This document shows, one piece after another, positions 1 through 8,208 of a stretch of 18,704 nucleotides of DNA. Every line of letters starts with the position of its first letter. The first letter of the stretch is position 1. The notes beneath the pieces are model-generated. The model was not told the DNA's origin. It made no database searches and saw only the letters and a program-made list of their open reading frames with translations. Source of the DNA: Candidatus Enterococcus ferrettii (GTDB taxonomy: Bacteria > Bacillota > Bacilli > Lactobacillales > Enterococcaceae); the NCBI RefSeq assembly GCF_017377655.1, contig NZ_JAFREL010000077.1, positions 1 to 18,704 of the forward strand, in the 5' to 3' direction. A program made the translations under genes and the position numbers.

Positions 1-1
1 T

Positions 2-187
2 CCTGAAGCACCCGCTGAATTAGAACAGCCGCCTGAAAAAAATGAGCAGCTTGTTCCTCACTACGTGGTGCAGCAGCAATCGTATCCTAAAACCGGTGAT
101 ACCAATCAACTATTTCTTTTCTCTTTCTTGGGCCTGCTGCTGGTTATACTAGCGGTTTGGCTCAAGAAAAAGCTGAGTGAGTCCTAA
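2..187 (+). CDS. C-terminal end of a cell-wall-anchored surface protein (5' partial)
   Basis: An open frame enters from the left edge and stops at TAA 185-187, giving 61 residues plus stop. It starts with a Pro/Glu/Gln-rich spacer, then the pentapeptide YPKTG followed by D at 83-100, a hydrophobic segment of about 20 residues (LFLFSFLGLLLVILAVW) and a short basic tail (LKKKLSES). This order (spacer, sorting motif, membrane segment, positive tail) is the class A sortase signal; the first residue is Y rather than the usual L, a variant seen in Gram-positive surface proteins. The protein would be covalently linked to peptidoglycan. The functional N-terminal part lies outside the window, so ligand or activity cannot be told. 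Confidence 0.85.
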   Translation, partial: PEAPAELEQPPEKNEQLVPHYVVQQQSYPKTGDTNQLFLFSFLGLLLVILAVWLKKKLSES

Positions 188-200
188 CTCAGGGAATACT

Positions 201-249
201 AAAAGACAAGCAAACTTGATCTTCATAAGATCGAATTTGCTTGTCTTTT
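201..249. terminator. Bidirectional intrinsic terminator
   Basis: A 14-bp perfect stem (AAAAGACAAGCAAA at 201-214 with TTTGCTTGTCTTTT at 236-249) is extended inward by TTGATC/GATCGA pairing around a loop near 222-228. A T-run follows on the plus strand (to 251), and the minus strand also ends in TTTT. It sits between the convergent surface-protein gene and the ROK kinase gene, so it can end transcription from both sides. Confidence 0.9.
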
Positions 250-262
250 TTCATGGTAGCCG

Positions 263-1135
263 CTATTTCTCGTTCTTCGCAAAGGTTCGTTCAAAATTTA
301 ACGCCGCCCCAATTAAATTGGCATCGTTTTGAAACGCACAGCAGCGAACCTGCGGCATGATTTCTTCCACCTGCTCCTCCTTCAACAAATGCTTAAGCCG
401 ACCAGCAATCTCTTCTGCCAGTTCTGGTCGTTTTGAAACACCGCCGCCTAAAATGATCAGCTCAGGATCCAGAGTTACTTGGATATTGTACAGGTTATTG
501 GCGATCCTTTGATACATGTCGTCTAAATAGTTAGCAGCCAGTTGATCTCCTGCTTCACTTAACCAAAAGAGGTCCTTGCCTTCAACTGCTTTAGCGGTTT
601 GCTTCGTATAGAAATTTGCGGCCTTCACTAAGGTACCCTTTTGACTAAAGGTCTGCGTATCCATACTCTTCATTAAACCAAATTCACCACCAAAAAGATT
701 GCTGCCTTTATAAAGCTGGCGTTGAATAAAAATCGCGCCACCAACCCCGGTACCTAAAACCACAAACACCATGTTTTGGGCATCTCGGCCGGCTCCCAGC
801 TCTACTTCCGCAATCCCGGCACAGTTGGCATCATTTTCAATCGCTACTGGCAGGTTTAAGCAGCTTTCCAGTTCGTCAAAAATCGGTCGGTGATGAATGT
901 ACTCAATCGCGCTGATTCCCAGGATCTGTCTTTTGGCAACATCCACCGCACCGGGTGAGCTGATTGCTGCCCCTTCGATGGGTTGATCGTATTGCTGAAT
1001 CGTTTGGCGAAACTTTTCTAATAATGCTTCATAATTTTGCGGCGTCGCAAAAGAATCTACCTTTGTTAAACGTCCATTGATCCATAAGCCATGCTTTACT
1101 GCTGTTCCGCCAATATCAAATACTGCTAAGCTCAT
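263..1135 (-). CDS. ROK family sugar kinase, beta-glucoside kinase-like
   Basis: This is a cytosolic ATP-dependent kinase of the ROK family, 290 residues. Visible motifs are the N-terminal phosphate-binding DIGGT (residues 7-11), the catalytic-base segment ENDAN (about 100-104) and the second ATP motif GTGVGG (about 128-133). The usual ROK zinc motif (GH...CxCGxxGCxE) is missing and a GGEFG segment stands in its place, as in the BglK-type beta-glucoside kinases. I chose ATG 1135 because an AGGTGA box lies five bases upstream; a GTG nine bases earlier has no such box. It is the last gene of the minus-strand operon and follows the GH1 gene directly. The likely role is to phosphorylate a glucoside or a released hexose at O6. 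Glucokinase or fructokinase/mannokinase activity cannot be excluded. Confidence 0.85.
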   Translation of the reverse strand: MSLAVFDIGGTAVKHGLWINGRLTKVDSFATPQNYEALLEKFRQTIQQYDQPIEGAAISSPGAVDVAKRQILGISAIEYIHHRPIFDELESCLNLPVAIENDANCAGIAEVELGAGRDAQNMVFVVLGTGVGGAIFIQRQLYKGSNLFGGEFGLMKSMDTQTFSQKGTLVKAANFYTKQTAKAVEGKDLFWLSEAGDQLAANYLDDMYQRIANNLYNIQVTLDPELIILGGGVSKRPELAEEIAGRLKHLLKEEQVEEIMPQVRCCAFQNDANLIGAALNFERTFAKNEK

Positions 1136-1144
1136 TCTCTTCAC

Positions 1145-2515
1145 CTAAAATCCATTTTTTTCTGCGGTTGCTTTAAACCACAAACCGCTCTTCTTCACTG
1201 AACGTTCATAGGTCGCTAAGTCCATGGAATAAAAACCATAACGATTCCGATAGCCGTTTAACCAGGACCAGCAGTCAACAAAGGTCCACGCATGATAACC
1301 GAAGCAGTTGCTGCCTTCGCTAATCCCCTGATGCAAATAGTCCAAATGCTCCTGCATAAATTCAATCCGGTAATCGTCCTCAATCATCCCAGACGCATTC
1401 ATGAAACGTTCCTCGTCGGCTACGCCCATCCCATTTTCACTAACGTACCAAGGAATATTGCGATACGTTTCCTTCATCATTATCGCTACATCGTAAAGCG
1501 CTTTAGGGTAAATTTCCCATCCGCGATAAGGATTGATCCTCTTTTCCGGCCAATCATAGGCTGCGTAAAAATCGTGAGGCATTTTGGCTGGAGACTCGGC
1601 ATGTTCAGGCGCCTGCACTCGCCGCGGCTGGTAATAATTTAACCCGATGAAATCCACTGTATTTTCTTCAAGCAGTGCTGCATCGTCAGCTTTTACCGCT
1701 GGAAGCAAATCATTCTCCGCTAAAAGAGTCACCAGCTCCTCTGGAACATTTCCCAGTACAGCCGGATCTAAAAAGCTGCGCGTGTTCAACAGGTCAGAAC
1801 GCTGAGCTGCCAATTGATCCTCCGCTGAGTCGCTTCGGGGATAACTAGGAGAGATATTCAAGATAATCCCGATTTCACCTTTCGGCAGGACCTTCCTAAA
1901 GGCTTCCACTGCTTGAGCATGGGCCAACAAGGTATGATAGCCTACTTGAACTGCCCGCTTAAAATCAACAATCGCCGGATAATGGTATTGATACAAATAG
2001 CCACACTCCACATGGACCATCGGCTCATTAAAGGTCGTCCATTTTTTTACCAGGTCGCCAAATAATTCAAAAGCTGTTTCAGCATAATAAGCAAAAGCCG
2101 CCACTGAATCCCGGCTTTCCCAGCCTCCTTGATCCATCAGCCACATCGGCAGATCAAAGTGAAACAGGTTAATAATCGGCTCAACGCCATGATCCAGCAT
2201 TGCTTGAAAATACTTGCGGTAGAAGATAACGGCTTCTTGATTGACCGTTTTCCCATCTGGTAATAAGCGCGTCCAGGCAATCGAGGTTCGTACCGAATTC
2301 ATACCAATTGCCTGCATTCGCTGGCAATCAGCTGCGTACGTATCGTACATCTTAGACGTATCTGCTGGTCCTTGATTCTGATTGAATTTTTCTGGTGCCT
2401 CCGCAAACCAGTAATCCCAGGTGGAGGCTGATTTGCCATGACTTAAGCTTTGTCCCTCTGTTTGAGGAGCCGACATGGCTGCTCCCCATAAAAAATGCTC
2501 AGGAAATTTTTTCAT
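1145..2515 (-). CDS. GH1 family (6-phospho-)beta-glycosidase
   Basis: A 456-residue cytosolic beta-glycosidase of glycoside hydrolase family 1 with the family's usual length. The N-terminal signature FLWGAAMSAPQTEG, the acid/base TFNEP (Glu164) and the nucleophile SENG (Glu360) are all present, so it should be active. The C-terminal aglycone/phosphate loop reads SWLNGYRNRYG (Ser417 to Tyr426): the Ser and Tyr of the phospho-glycosidase Ser-x-Lys-x-Tyr set are kept, but the Lys position is Asn424. That leaves it open whether the substrate carries a 6-phosphate. The gene starts 15 bases after the regulator stop, with AAAGGA upstream, and is followed by the ROK kinase. A BglK-type kinase beside a GH1 enzyme suggests cleavage of a 6-phospho-beta-glucoside. 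Confidence 0.92.
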   Translation of the reverse strand: MKKFPEHFLWGAAMSAPQTEGQSLSHGKSASTWDYWFAEAPEKFNQNQGPADTSKMYDTYAADCQRMQAIGMNSVRTSIAWTRLLPDGKTVNQEAVIFYRKYFQAMLDHGVEPIINLFHFDLPMWLMDQGGWESRDSVAAFAYYAETAFELFGDLVKKWTTFNEPMVHVECGYLYQYHYPAIVDFKRAVQVGYHTLLAHAQAVEAFRKVLPKGEIGIILNISPSYPRSDSAEDQLAAQRSDLLNTRSFLDPAVLGNVPEELVTLLAENDLLPAVKADDAALLEENTVDFIGLNYYQPRRVQAPEHAESPAKMPHDFYAAYDWPEKRINPYRGWEIYPKALYDVAIMMKETYRNIPWYVSENGMGVADEERFMNASGMIEDDYRIEFMQEHLDYLHQGISEGSNCFGYHAWTFVDCWSWLNGYRNRYGFYSMDLATYERSVKKSGLWFKATAEKNGF

Positions 2516-2530
2516 TGGTTCATCGATCCT

Positions 2531-3325
2531 TTATTTGTGTAATATTTGCTCCGATTCCAGCCACTGCTTGAGAGAATCGGAGTACAGATGAATGTAGCGT
2601 TCATAGACCATATCCAGTTGAATGAGGATCGGAATTTGCGGGGAAATGTTCCCCAGCGATTCTTCTCGGGTAAAGCTGGCTGCGATTAGCACTACGTTGG
2701 CGTAAGGAATCAGCTGGGAAAACTGATTGGAGGTAATCAACAGGATGGGTACCCCGCGAACTTTTGCGATCTTCATCGCCTCCAGCAGCTCCTCATCATC
2801 CCCCCGCAAGGTTGAGACCACAATTAATTCATCCTGATTGGCAAAATTAGCCGACATTAAAATCGAATTCTCATCAGCAATGACCCGTACATATTTGCCG
2901 ACTCGGGAAAACTTAAATTGAAAATCCGCTCCGGCATAGGAATTGAACCCTTTGCCGAAGAAATGAATAATTTTGTGCTGATGCAAATAGCCGCAAAAAG
3001 CATCGACTATTTCTTTCGAATACGTACTGTCACTGCGCGTTGCCAAGGAATGATAGGCCGCCGTCACTTTAGAAGCTACCGACAGATCCGACTCATCCTT
3101 ATCCAGCGACAGCTTATACAAGAAGATCAGTTCCTTGTAATTGTTCAAGCCGATTTTTTTACAAAATCTGGTAATTGATGCTTTTGAGACCGCCAAATGT
3201 TCAGACAGCTGGTCTATATTTTTAGGGGCCTGCTGCTTACTCAAAAAATAATCGGCGATCACTTGCTCCACCGCTGTAAAATTCAACCGACAGGACTCAA
3301 TTAAAATGAAAATATCTTCTTGCAT
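2531..3325 (-). CDS. RpiR family transcriptional regulator (HTH + SIS)
   Basis: A 264-residue regulator. Residues 1-75 form the RpiR-type helix-turn-helix (LSEHLAVSKASITRFCKKIGL); about 105-245 form a SIS sugar-phosphate isomerase-like domain (IHFFGKGFNSYAGADFQFKFSRVG, later VVSTLRGDDEELLEAMKIAK) that in this family binds a phosphosugar effector. A GAGGAG box lies six bases before ATG 3325 and overlaps the stop of the mannosidase gene, so translation is probably coupled. Being inside the operon, it most likely controls this operon in response to the imported phosphosugar; whether it activates or represses cannot be read from sequence. The palindrome at 8088-8105 in front of the first gene is a possible target. 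Confidence 0.9.
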   Translation of the reverse strand: MQEDIFILIESCRLNFTAVEQVIADYFLSKQQAPKNIDQLSEHLAVSKASITRFCKKIGLNNYKELIFLYKLSLDKDESDLSVASKVTAAYHSLATRSDSTYSKEIVDAFCGYLHQHKIIHFFGKGFNSYAGADFQFKFSRVGKYVRVIADENSILMSANFANQDELIVVSTLRGDDEELLEAMKIAKVRGVPILLITSNQFSQLIPYANVVLIAASFTREESLGNISPQIPILIQLDMVYERYIHLYSDSLKQWLESEQILHK

Positions 3326-3335
3326 GTTCTTCTCC

Positions 3336-5957
3336 TCAGTTCACGATCTGAATCGTTTTTATTTCGCCAGGTTTGACTGTTCCAATAGTAATCTTATCAT
3401 TTTTTTCGACTGGTAAAATGGGAGTTCCTTTAAGATCCGCAAAGGTATAGCTCATTTCGGTCGGTCCCAGAATGTAGCCACCCTCCACTGCTTCATGGGT
3501 ACTTGGATTAAACACTCTCAGCTCAAAGCCCGCACCTTCCTTTGATTTTGCCAATGAACTGAACACCAGCTTTTCGCTCACCAAGGTAAGCTGTTCTCTG
3601 GAAACCAGCTTCTCCGGTAAAGGATTGGAAACAAAATATTTCAGTGTCGAGGTGAAGCGATTCATTTCCTGCAGCTGGTAAAACGGACAGGACAGAGCAT
3701 AATTCAGATAGTCCTTTGCCAGTTTGGCTGGGCAATATGTTTGCTCCAATTGCAGTGCGAATTTGAAGGTCATCTTTTTCTGCAGCTGACTATCAGGTGT
3801 TGCAATGTACTTAAACTCATTACCAGAAGCAACTCCTGGCCGACGAAGCAAATCAGGTCGTCCCAAGAAACCGACAGAACGAAACAGAGTCAAAGCCATC
3901 GTTCCGAAAGCTTCCCCTACAAATTGATATTCCTTCATGCCTTTGGTAAACACCGTCCAGCTGGTGGCTTCATTGTGACTGTTAACATAGCTCAGCATTG
4001 GAAAAATCGCCGTCGGTTCCTCGCGCCATCCCAGCTCCTGCCAGTCCGTAATGTGCCGATCCTCTACCTCACGCTTGATCGTTCCAAAGGGCGTATCGGT
4101 ATAAGAGAACTCATTTTGATGAGGGGTGTTGATCAATACCCTCATCCGATGATCACAGGCTGTGTTGTCAATTGCCAAATGACACTCAAGCTGACGACTA
4201 CCTTTTTTCAACGAAAGCACCAGTTCATAGTCTACTGATTGGCTACGTTGTTTATTTTTTCTCTCGGTTAAATCCTTCGCAACATCCCACGTACCAGTAA
4301 ATTTAAGCTCTGATAAAAGCGGACGTTCATTAACCTGAAAGTCAGCATCCGCTAAACTCAATAGATACTGATCGTCCTCATACGGCGGAGAATAATCATA
4401 GGTATCTCCTTCGTCCCCGCTATCTTCAAAGGTAAGAATGTTTTCGTACTGATGATTGTCCAGTTTGGTAATTAGAGAAAGCTGACCCGCTTCGAAAAAC
4501 AGCTGGTAGTAGTCATTTTCAATCAAAGGTTTTCCAGCTTGCGTTTGGTCCGTTTCAGGCAAACTGCTTTGCGCTTCAACTACCTGATAGGTTTCAAAGC
4601 TCAAGGAAGGCAGCTCTACCTCTAGCGCAATTTTATGAATGAAATAGTATTGCTCTGGGTTCTGATCCTTTTCCAACCGACGAATGGAACCAGCATATTC
4701 TTTCTTCGTTTCTATTAAATCGTAGGGAATAGACTGTCCATCTTTTTCGATGGTGAACTGCTCATAGGTAGTAGACAGCTCACAATGCATCACCTTTTTC
4801 ACTGGCCAAGGAACCGTGTTGAAAATCACTAGATCATCATTGGCTGCTGCCGCTCGCGACTCCGCAATTTTCCGAGTCAGATAATCTACTAAGGAATAGG
4901 ACAGCTGATCTGCTTCCACAAAGCGATCCAAAATAATTTGATTGGTTTTGTCACTGTTGCAGCCACCTGCTGAATCATGGGCTTGGTTTTTGTTCAACAG
5001 CTTCCAAATCCGATCAAGAATCCCTTTTTTGTAAGGAATGCCATAGGACTCTGCCATCACCATTAACGGCTCCAGCTGATAAATCATCCGCCGCTCGATC
5101 TTGTCATTCAGGTATTTATGATCGTAGCGGGAGGAATAAATCGAGCGATGAATTTTCGATACTGAGCTGGAAATAAACTCGCCTTCTACCGTTGGCAGGT
5201 CGGTTTCCTTAATCGCCTCAAAGAAATCTTCATAGCTGCTTTCCACCAGCTCAACCTCAGGCAGTGCCTGATTGTACTGCTGGATTCGTTCCCGCAGGTT
5301 AAAATCGACATACCGCTGATCACCGCCCACCGGCAAGACCAACTCATTGCCCGTCGCTCCTTCCCCGATGGTCTCGATCAACTCCTGATACTCATCGGTA
5401 TAAATCAAGCCGACACCTACAAAATAGCCGTTCTTAATATTGGAAGCCAGCACCTGCGAGCCATCCTCCGTCTGCCAGTAAAATTCCCGCTTGGTGGTAA
5501 CATCATTAGGAACTCCGCGCCAAAAAACGGTTTGATCGATGCCAAAGCCATTATAAATTTTCGGCATGTCTTTGCTTTGACCAAAGGAGTCCGGCAGGTA
5601 GCCAATTTTCATGGCACCCCCCAGCTCTTCAGCCAGCTCCATCCCCAGCTGCAGATTTCTAACAATTGATTCCCCGCGAACAATCAGCTCGTCGGTTTGC
5701 GTATACCAAGGACCAATTTTCAATTTGCCCTCAGTCACTAGCTTTCGCAGCCGCTTCTTTTGTTCCGGGAAGCTTTGCAGGTACTCATCCAGAATACTCA
5801 TTTGACCATCCAGCAGGTATTGATCAATTTTATTTTCCTCCAAAGCCGTCATTACCTCGTCCAAATGATAGGTTAATTGGACAAACGACTCATTATTGGT
5901 AAAGTACCATTCAAAATCCCAATGGGTGTGGTGGATTACGTGAACTTTTTTCTTCAT
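3336..5957 (-). CDS. mngB: GH38 alpha-mannosidase, mannosylglycerate hydrolase-like (MngB)
   Basis: An 873-residue cytosolic glycoside hydrolase family 38 enzyme. The N-terminal HTHWDFEWYF carries the zinc ligands (His12, Asp14), GYLPDSFGQS carries the nucleophile Asp123, and NQAHDSAGGC supplies the later zinc His. Segments such as IGPWYTQTD, ESIVRNL, GYLPDSFG and IYNGFGI closely follow E. coli MngB as I remember it, and the length is near its ~877 residues. Known function of that enzyme: hydrolysis of 2-O-(6-phospho-alpha-mannosyl)-D-glycerate to mannose 6-phosphate and glycerate. The neighbouring fructose/mannosylglycerate-type PTS fits that. A broader alpha-mannosidase active on glycans is the alternative. 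I chose ATG 5957, preceded by AGGA eight bases upstream; a TTG at 5978 has no ribosome site. Confidence 0.9.
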   Translation of the reverse strand: MKKKVHVIHHTHWDFEWYFTNNESFVQLTYHLDEVMTALEENKIDQYLLDGQMSILDEYLQSFPEQKKRLRKLVTEGKLKIGPWYTQTDELIVRGESIVRNLQLGMELAEELGGAMKIGYLPDSFGQSKDMPKIYNGFGIDQTVFWRGVPNDVTTKREFYWQTEDGSQVLASNIKNGYFVGVGLIYTDEYQELIETIGEGATGNELVLPVGGDQRYVDFNLRERIQQYNQALPEVELVESSYEDFFEAIKETDLPTVEGEFISSSVSKIHRSIYSSRYDHKYLNDKIERRMIYQLEPLMVMAESYGIPYKKGILDRIWKLLNKNQAHDSAGGCNSDKTNQIILDRFVEADQLSYSLVDYLTRKIAESRAAAANDDLVIFNTVPWPVKKVMHCELSTTYEQFTIEKDGQSIPYDLIETKKEYAGSIRRLEKDQNPEQYYFIHKIALEVELPSLSFETYQVVEAQSSLPETDQTQAGKPLIENDYYQLFFEAGQLSLITKLDNHQYENILTFEDSGDEGDTYDYSPPYEDDQYLLSLADADFQVNERPLLSELKFTGTWDVAKDLTERKNKQRSQSVDYELVLSLKKGSRQLECHLAIDNTACDHRMRVLINTPHQNEFSYTDTPFGTIKREVEDRHITDWQELGWREEPTAIFPMLSYVNSHNEATSWTVFTKGMKEYQFVGEAFGTMALTLFRSVGFLGRPDLLRRPGVASGNEFKYIATPDSQLQKKMTFKFALQLEQTYCPAKLAKDYLNYALSCPFYQLQEMNRFTSTLKYFVSNPLPEKLVSREQLTLVSEKLVFSSLAKSKEGAGFELRVFNPSTHEAVEGGYILGPTEMSYTFADLKGTPILPVEKNDKITIGTVKPGEIKTIQIVN

Positions 5958-5988
5958 ACTCTCAGTCCTAACAAGCAATTTTTAAATA

Positions 5989-6015
5989 AAACTGGAGCAG
6001 CAGCTGCCCCAGTTT
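5989..6015 (-). terminator. Hairpin between EIIA and GH38 genes (possible attenuator)
   Basis: On the minus strand, AAACTGGGGCAG pairs with CTGCTCCAGTTT (one G-T pair) around a three-base loop, followed by TTTTATTT. This has the shape of an intrinsic terminator placed four bases after the EIIA stop and before the mannosidase gene. It may partly end transcripts, giving more PTS than hydrolase mRNA, or protect the upstream mRNA end. Confidence 0.6.
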
Positions 6016-6019
6016 CGGA

Positions 6020-6475
6020 TTAAAAAGCAATCTGATCGATAATTTCCGTTAATTTTTCCGGATCATTCTCGTTTAAGACGCCTTCTCTAAAATTTTGATC
6101 AATTAATTTGCGGGCAATCAAGCTCAACAGCTTCAAATGCTCCGCCGAACCCTCCTCAGGAATCGTTAAGGCAAACGCCACATTTACCGGCTTACCATCC
6201 AATGCATTCCAGGGAATATCCTGTTCAAATTTCACTAAAAACATGCCCGGCTTTAAATTAGTGGTGCTTTTGCAATGGGGAATGGCAATGTGGTCCTTAA
6301 AACCAGTCGTTGCCTCCTTTTCCCGTTCCTTTAGTCCTTCAAGATAAGTCTGTTTATCTTGGACAAAACCTAACTGATCCGCGAAATCCGCAATCACCTG
6401 AAAAGCTTCCTCTTGAGTAGTGGCTGTTTGATCCACTAAAATATGTTCTTGGTTAAATACTTCTGCATTCATCAT
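6020..6475 (-). CDS. PTS sugar transporter EIIA, fructose/mannitol (type-2) family
   Basis: A 151-residue cytosolic phosphocarrier. The active-site segment HIAIPHCKS places the phosphorylated histidine at about His67; the rest (ATTQEEAFQVIADFADQLG..., IPWNALDGKPVNVAFALTIPE) matches the fructose/mannitol EIIA domain in length and order. It takes phosphate from HPr and passes it to the cysteine of the EIIB domain encoded just upstream. Two in-frame ATGs (6475, 6472) follow an AGGAT box; either is possible. It lies 17 bases after the EIIBC gene. In E. coli MngA the same A, B and C domains are fused in one chain; here EIIA is separate. Confidence 0.92.
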   Translation of the reverse strand: MMNAEVFNQEHILVDQTATTQEEAFQVIADFADQLGFVQDKQTYLEGLKEREKEATTGFKDHIAIPHCKSTTNLKPGMFLVKFEQDIPWNALDGKPVNVAFALTIPEEGSAEHLKLLSLIARKLIDQNFREGVLNENDPEKLTEIIDQIAF

Positions 6476-6492
6476 TCATCATCCTAACTAGT

Positions 6493-8028
6493 TTAGTCGT
6501 GGGCCGTCTCAATAAAGCCTTGCTCAGCCTCATCTTTTTCCTCTTGTTCCATAATTGCTGTCTCTACAGTCTGCTTCCGAGTAAAGCCGATCAGCAGTGC
6601 CGTAGTCAAAATCCCAGCACAAACACATAATATCCAAGTAATGAAAGGAACTGGCTGTTCAATGTAGCCAATAAAAGTTCCTAACGGCGAACCAATCCCG
6701 CCATAAAATTTACAGCCAGTCGCTGCAGCTAGTCCGCCAGCTACTGCTGAACCCACCACATTGGAGAAAATCATACGAAGCGGATCAGCCGCTACAAAGG
6801 GAATGGCACCTTCTGTAACACCGACAATTCCCATACCAAAGGCTGCTGTTGCTGCCACCTTTTCGTCCTTTGAAAATTTCTTCTTGAAAATAATCGTTGC
6901 CAACCACACACCCAGAGGCGCTACTGAAATCGCTGCTTGTGTCGCAGTTCCCGGAACAAAGTTCGCTCCATCAATTCCATATTTAGCTAAGGTGTCGGTG
7001 AAAATCGCTGTACCAAATACCAACGCCGTTTTATTAATTGGGCCGCCTAAGTCAAACCCAATCATCGCACCACAGATAGCGCCAATTAAGATCGGTGCCC
7101 CTGCGTAGCTGTTATTCAAGTTCGTTAGCCCTTCGTACATCGCATCCATTCCAATAGCGATTGGGTTTCCAATAATATAGAGCACAATCAAGGTAATAAT
7201 AGCAGTCGCTACAAATGGAATAATCATAATCGGTACAATCGGCATCAACAAACGCGGCCATTTGATCTTCTTCAGGCTTTTAACCATGTAGCCAACAATA
7301 AATGCAACAACAATCGCACCAATAAATCCGCCACCTGCTTCTGTGTTCAGAAATTCTGGATCATTTACCAGGTAAGCCCCAATCATCGCCGGAGCAATCG
7401 CTGGCTTGTCAGCAATCGAATTAGCAACAAAACCGGCAAACAATGGAATCATCAGCTTGAACCCGATTTGACCAACATAGAACAGCTTAGACATCAAGAA
7501 GCCCATCTGTGTTTTCGTGTCAAAGCCCCATTCCACGATCCGACCTAAATCATCCCGCTGAAACGCATACAAGTTTGCAATTGTTAAAATCAATCCCGCC
7601 GCAATAACCATCGGCACCATGTAGGAAATCCCGCTCATAATGTGGGTGAAGAAATTGACCTTGTCCTTGTCATTCCCGACTTGGATCTTCCCAACCTTGG
7701 AGCCTTTTTTCCCAAAGACCTCCGCCTCGTCAAATGCCCTATTAATCAACGCTTCAGCATCTTCAATCGCCGGAATGGATTTGGTCACATATAATCGTTT
7801 TCCACTAAAGCGAATCGGATCAATCTTAATATCCGAAGCCACTAAGACTAAATCAGCTTGCTCAATATCAGCAGCAGTTAGCACATTCTCTGCACCAATT
7901 GCCCCGTTCGTTTCTACCTTTACCTGATAGCCCATCTTCTTGGCAGCCTGTTCAATCGATTCCGCCGCCATGTAGGTATGAGCAATTCCCGCCGCACAAG
8001 CGGTTACCGCAACAATTCTTTTTTCCAT
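6493..8028 (-). CDS. PTS sugar transporter EIIBC, fructose/mannosylglycerate family
   Basis: A 511-residue membrane permease of the PTS fructose superfamily. Residues 1-100 are the EIIB domain with VTACAAGIAHTYMAAE, in which Cys11 is phosphorylated. From about residue 130 an EIIC domain follows with many hydrophobic segments (ISYMVPMVIAAGLILTIANLYAF, FIGAIVVAFIVGYMV, PIMIIPFVATAIITLIVLYIIG) and the conserved GAICGAMIGFDLGGPINKTA and GVTEGAIPF motifs. A charged tail closes the protein. It has a strong GGAGGG site eight bases before ATG 8028 and is the first gene of the operon. Substrate is inferred from the downstream MngB-like enzyme: 2-O-alpha-mannosyl-D-glycerate or a related alpha-mannoside. 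Fructose itself is less likely because no 1-phosphofructokinase is present. Confidence 0.9.
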   Translation of the reverse strand: MEKRIVAVTACAAGIAHTYMAAESIEQAAKKMGYQVKVETNGAIGAENVLTAADIEQADLVLVASDIKIDPIRFSGKRLYVTKSIPAIEDAEALINRAFDEAEVFGKKGSKVGKIQVGNDKDKVNFFTHIMSGISYMVPMVIAAGLILTIANLYAFQRDDLGRIVEWGFDTKTQMGFLMSKLFYVGQIGFKLMIPLFAGFVANSIADKPAIAPAMIGAYLVNDPEFLNTEAGGGFIGAIVVAFIVGYMVKSLKKIKWPRLLMPIVPIMIIPFVATAIITLIVLYIIGNPIAIGMDAMYEGLTNLNNSYAGAPILIGAICGAMIGFDLGGPINKTALVFGTAIFTDTLAKYGIDGANFVPGTATQAAISVAPLGVWLATIIFKKKFSKDEKVAATAAFGMGIVGVTEGAIPFVAADPLRMIFSNVVGSAVAGGLAAATGCKFYGGIGSPLGTFIGYIEQPVPFITWILCVCAGILTTALLIGFTRKQTVETAIMEQEEKDEAEQGFIETAHD

Positions 8029-8087
8029 GTTGTTCCCTCCATACTAAATGTCTTCTTTAAGAAATTAAACTATTCAGGACGAAAAAT

Positions 8088-8105
8088 AAAGCGGTTTCCC
8101 GCTTT
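8088..8105. promoter_or_regulatory. 18-bp palindrome upstream of the PTS/mannosidase operon
   Basis: AAAGCGGTTTCCCGCTTT is a perfect 7-bp inverted repeat with a four-base centre, 60 bases upstream of the first operon gene. It could be the operator of the RpiR regulator. It resembles a CcpA (cre) box only weakly. I could not assign a convincing -35/-10 pair around it. Confidence 0.45.
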
Positions 8106-8167
8106 CTGGTATTAGTATCGAAGTTTGGGTTTGGGATGGTATTTGTTTCAGGGGGGGAGAGAATGTG

Positions 8168-8196
8168 AAAAAAGCAGAGCGGGGTTGCTCTGCTTT
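8168..8196 (-). terminator. Intrinsic terminator of the EIIC-dehydrogenase unit
   Basis: AAAGCAGAGC (8171-8180) and GCTCTGCTTT (8187-8196) form a perfect 10-bp stem with a six-base loop. Read on the minus strand it ends in TTTTTT (8168-8173), 12 bases after the dehydrogenase stop. It separates this unit from the next minus-strand operon. Confidence 0.92.
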
Positions 8197-8208
8197 GCTT
8201 AGTTAATC

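Noticed and set aside
8088..8105. CcpA (cre) catabolite-repression box
   Set aside because: Only the central CG-containing core fits; the flanking consensus positions do not, so it is better kept as a generic palindrome.
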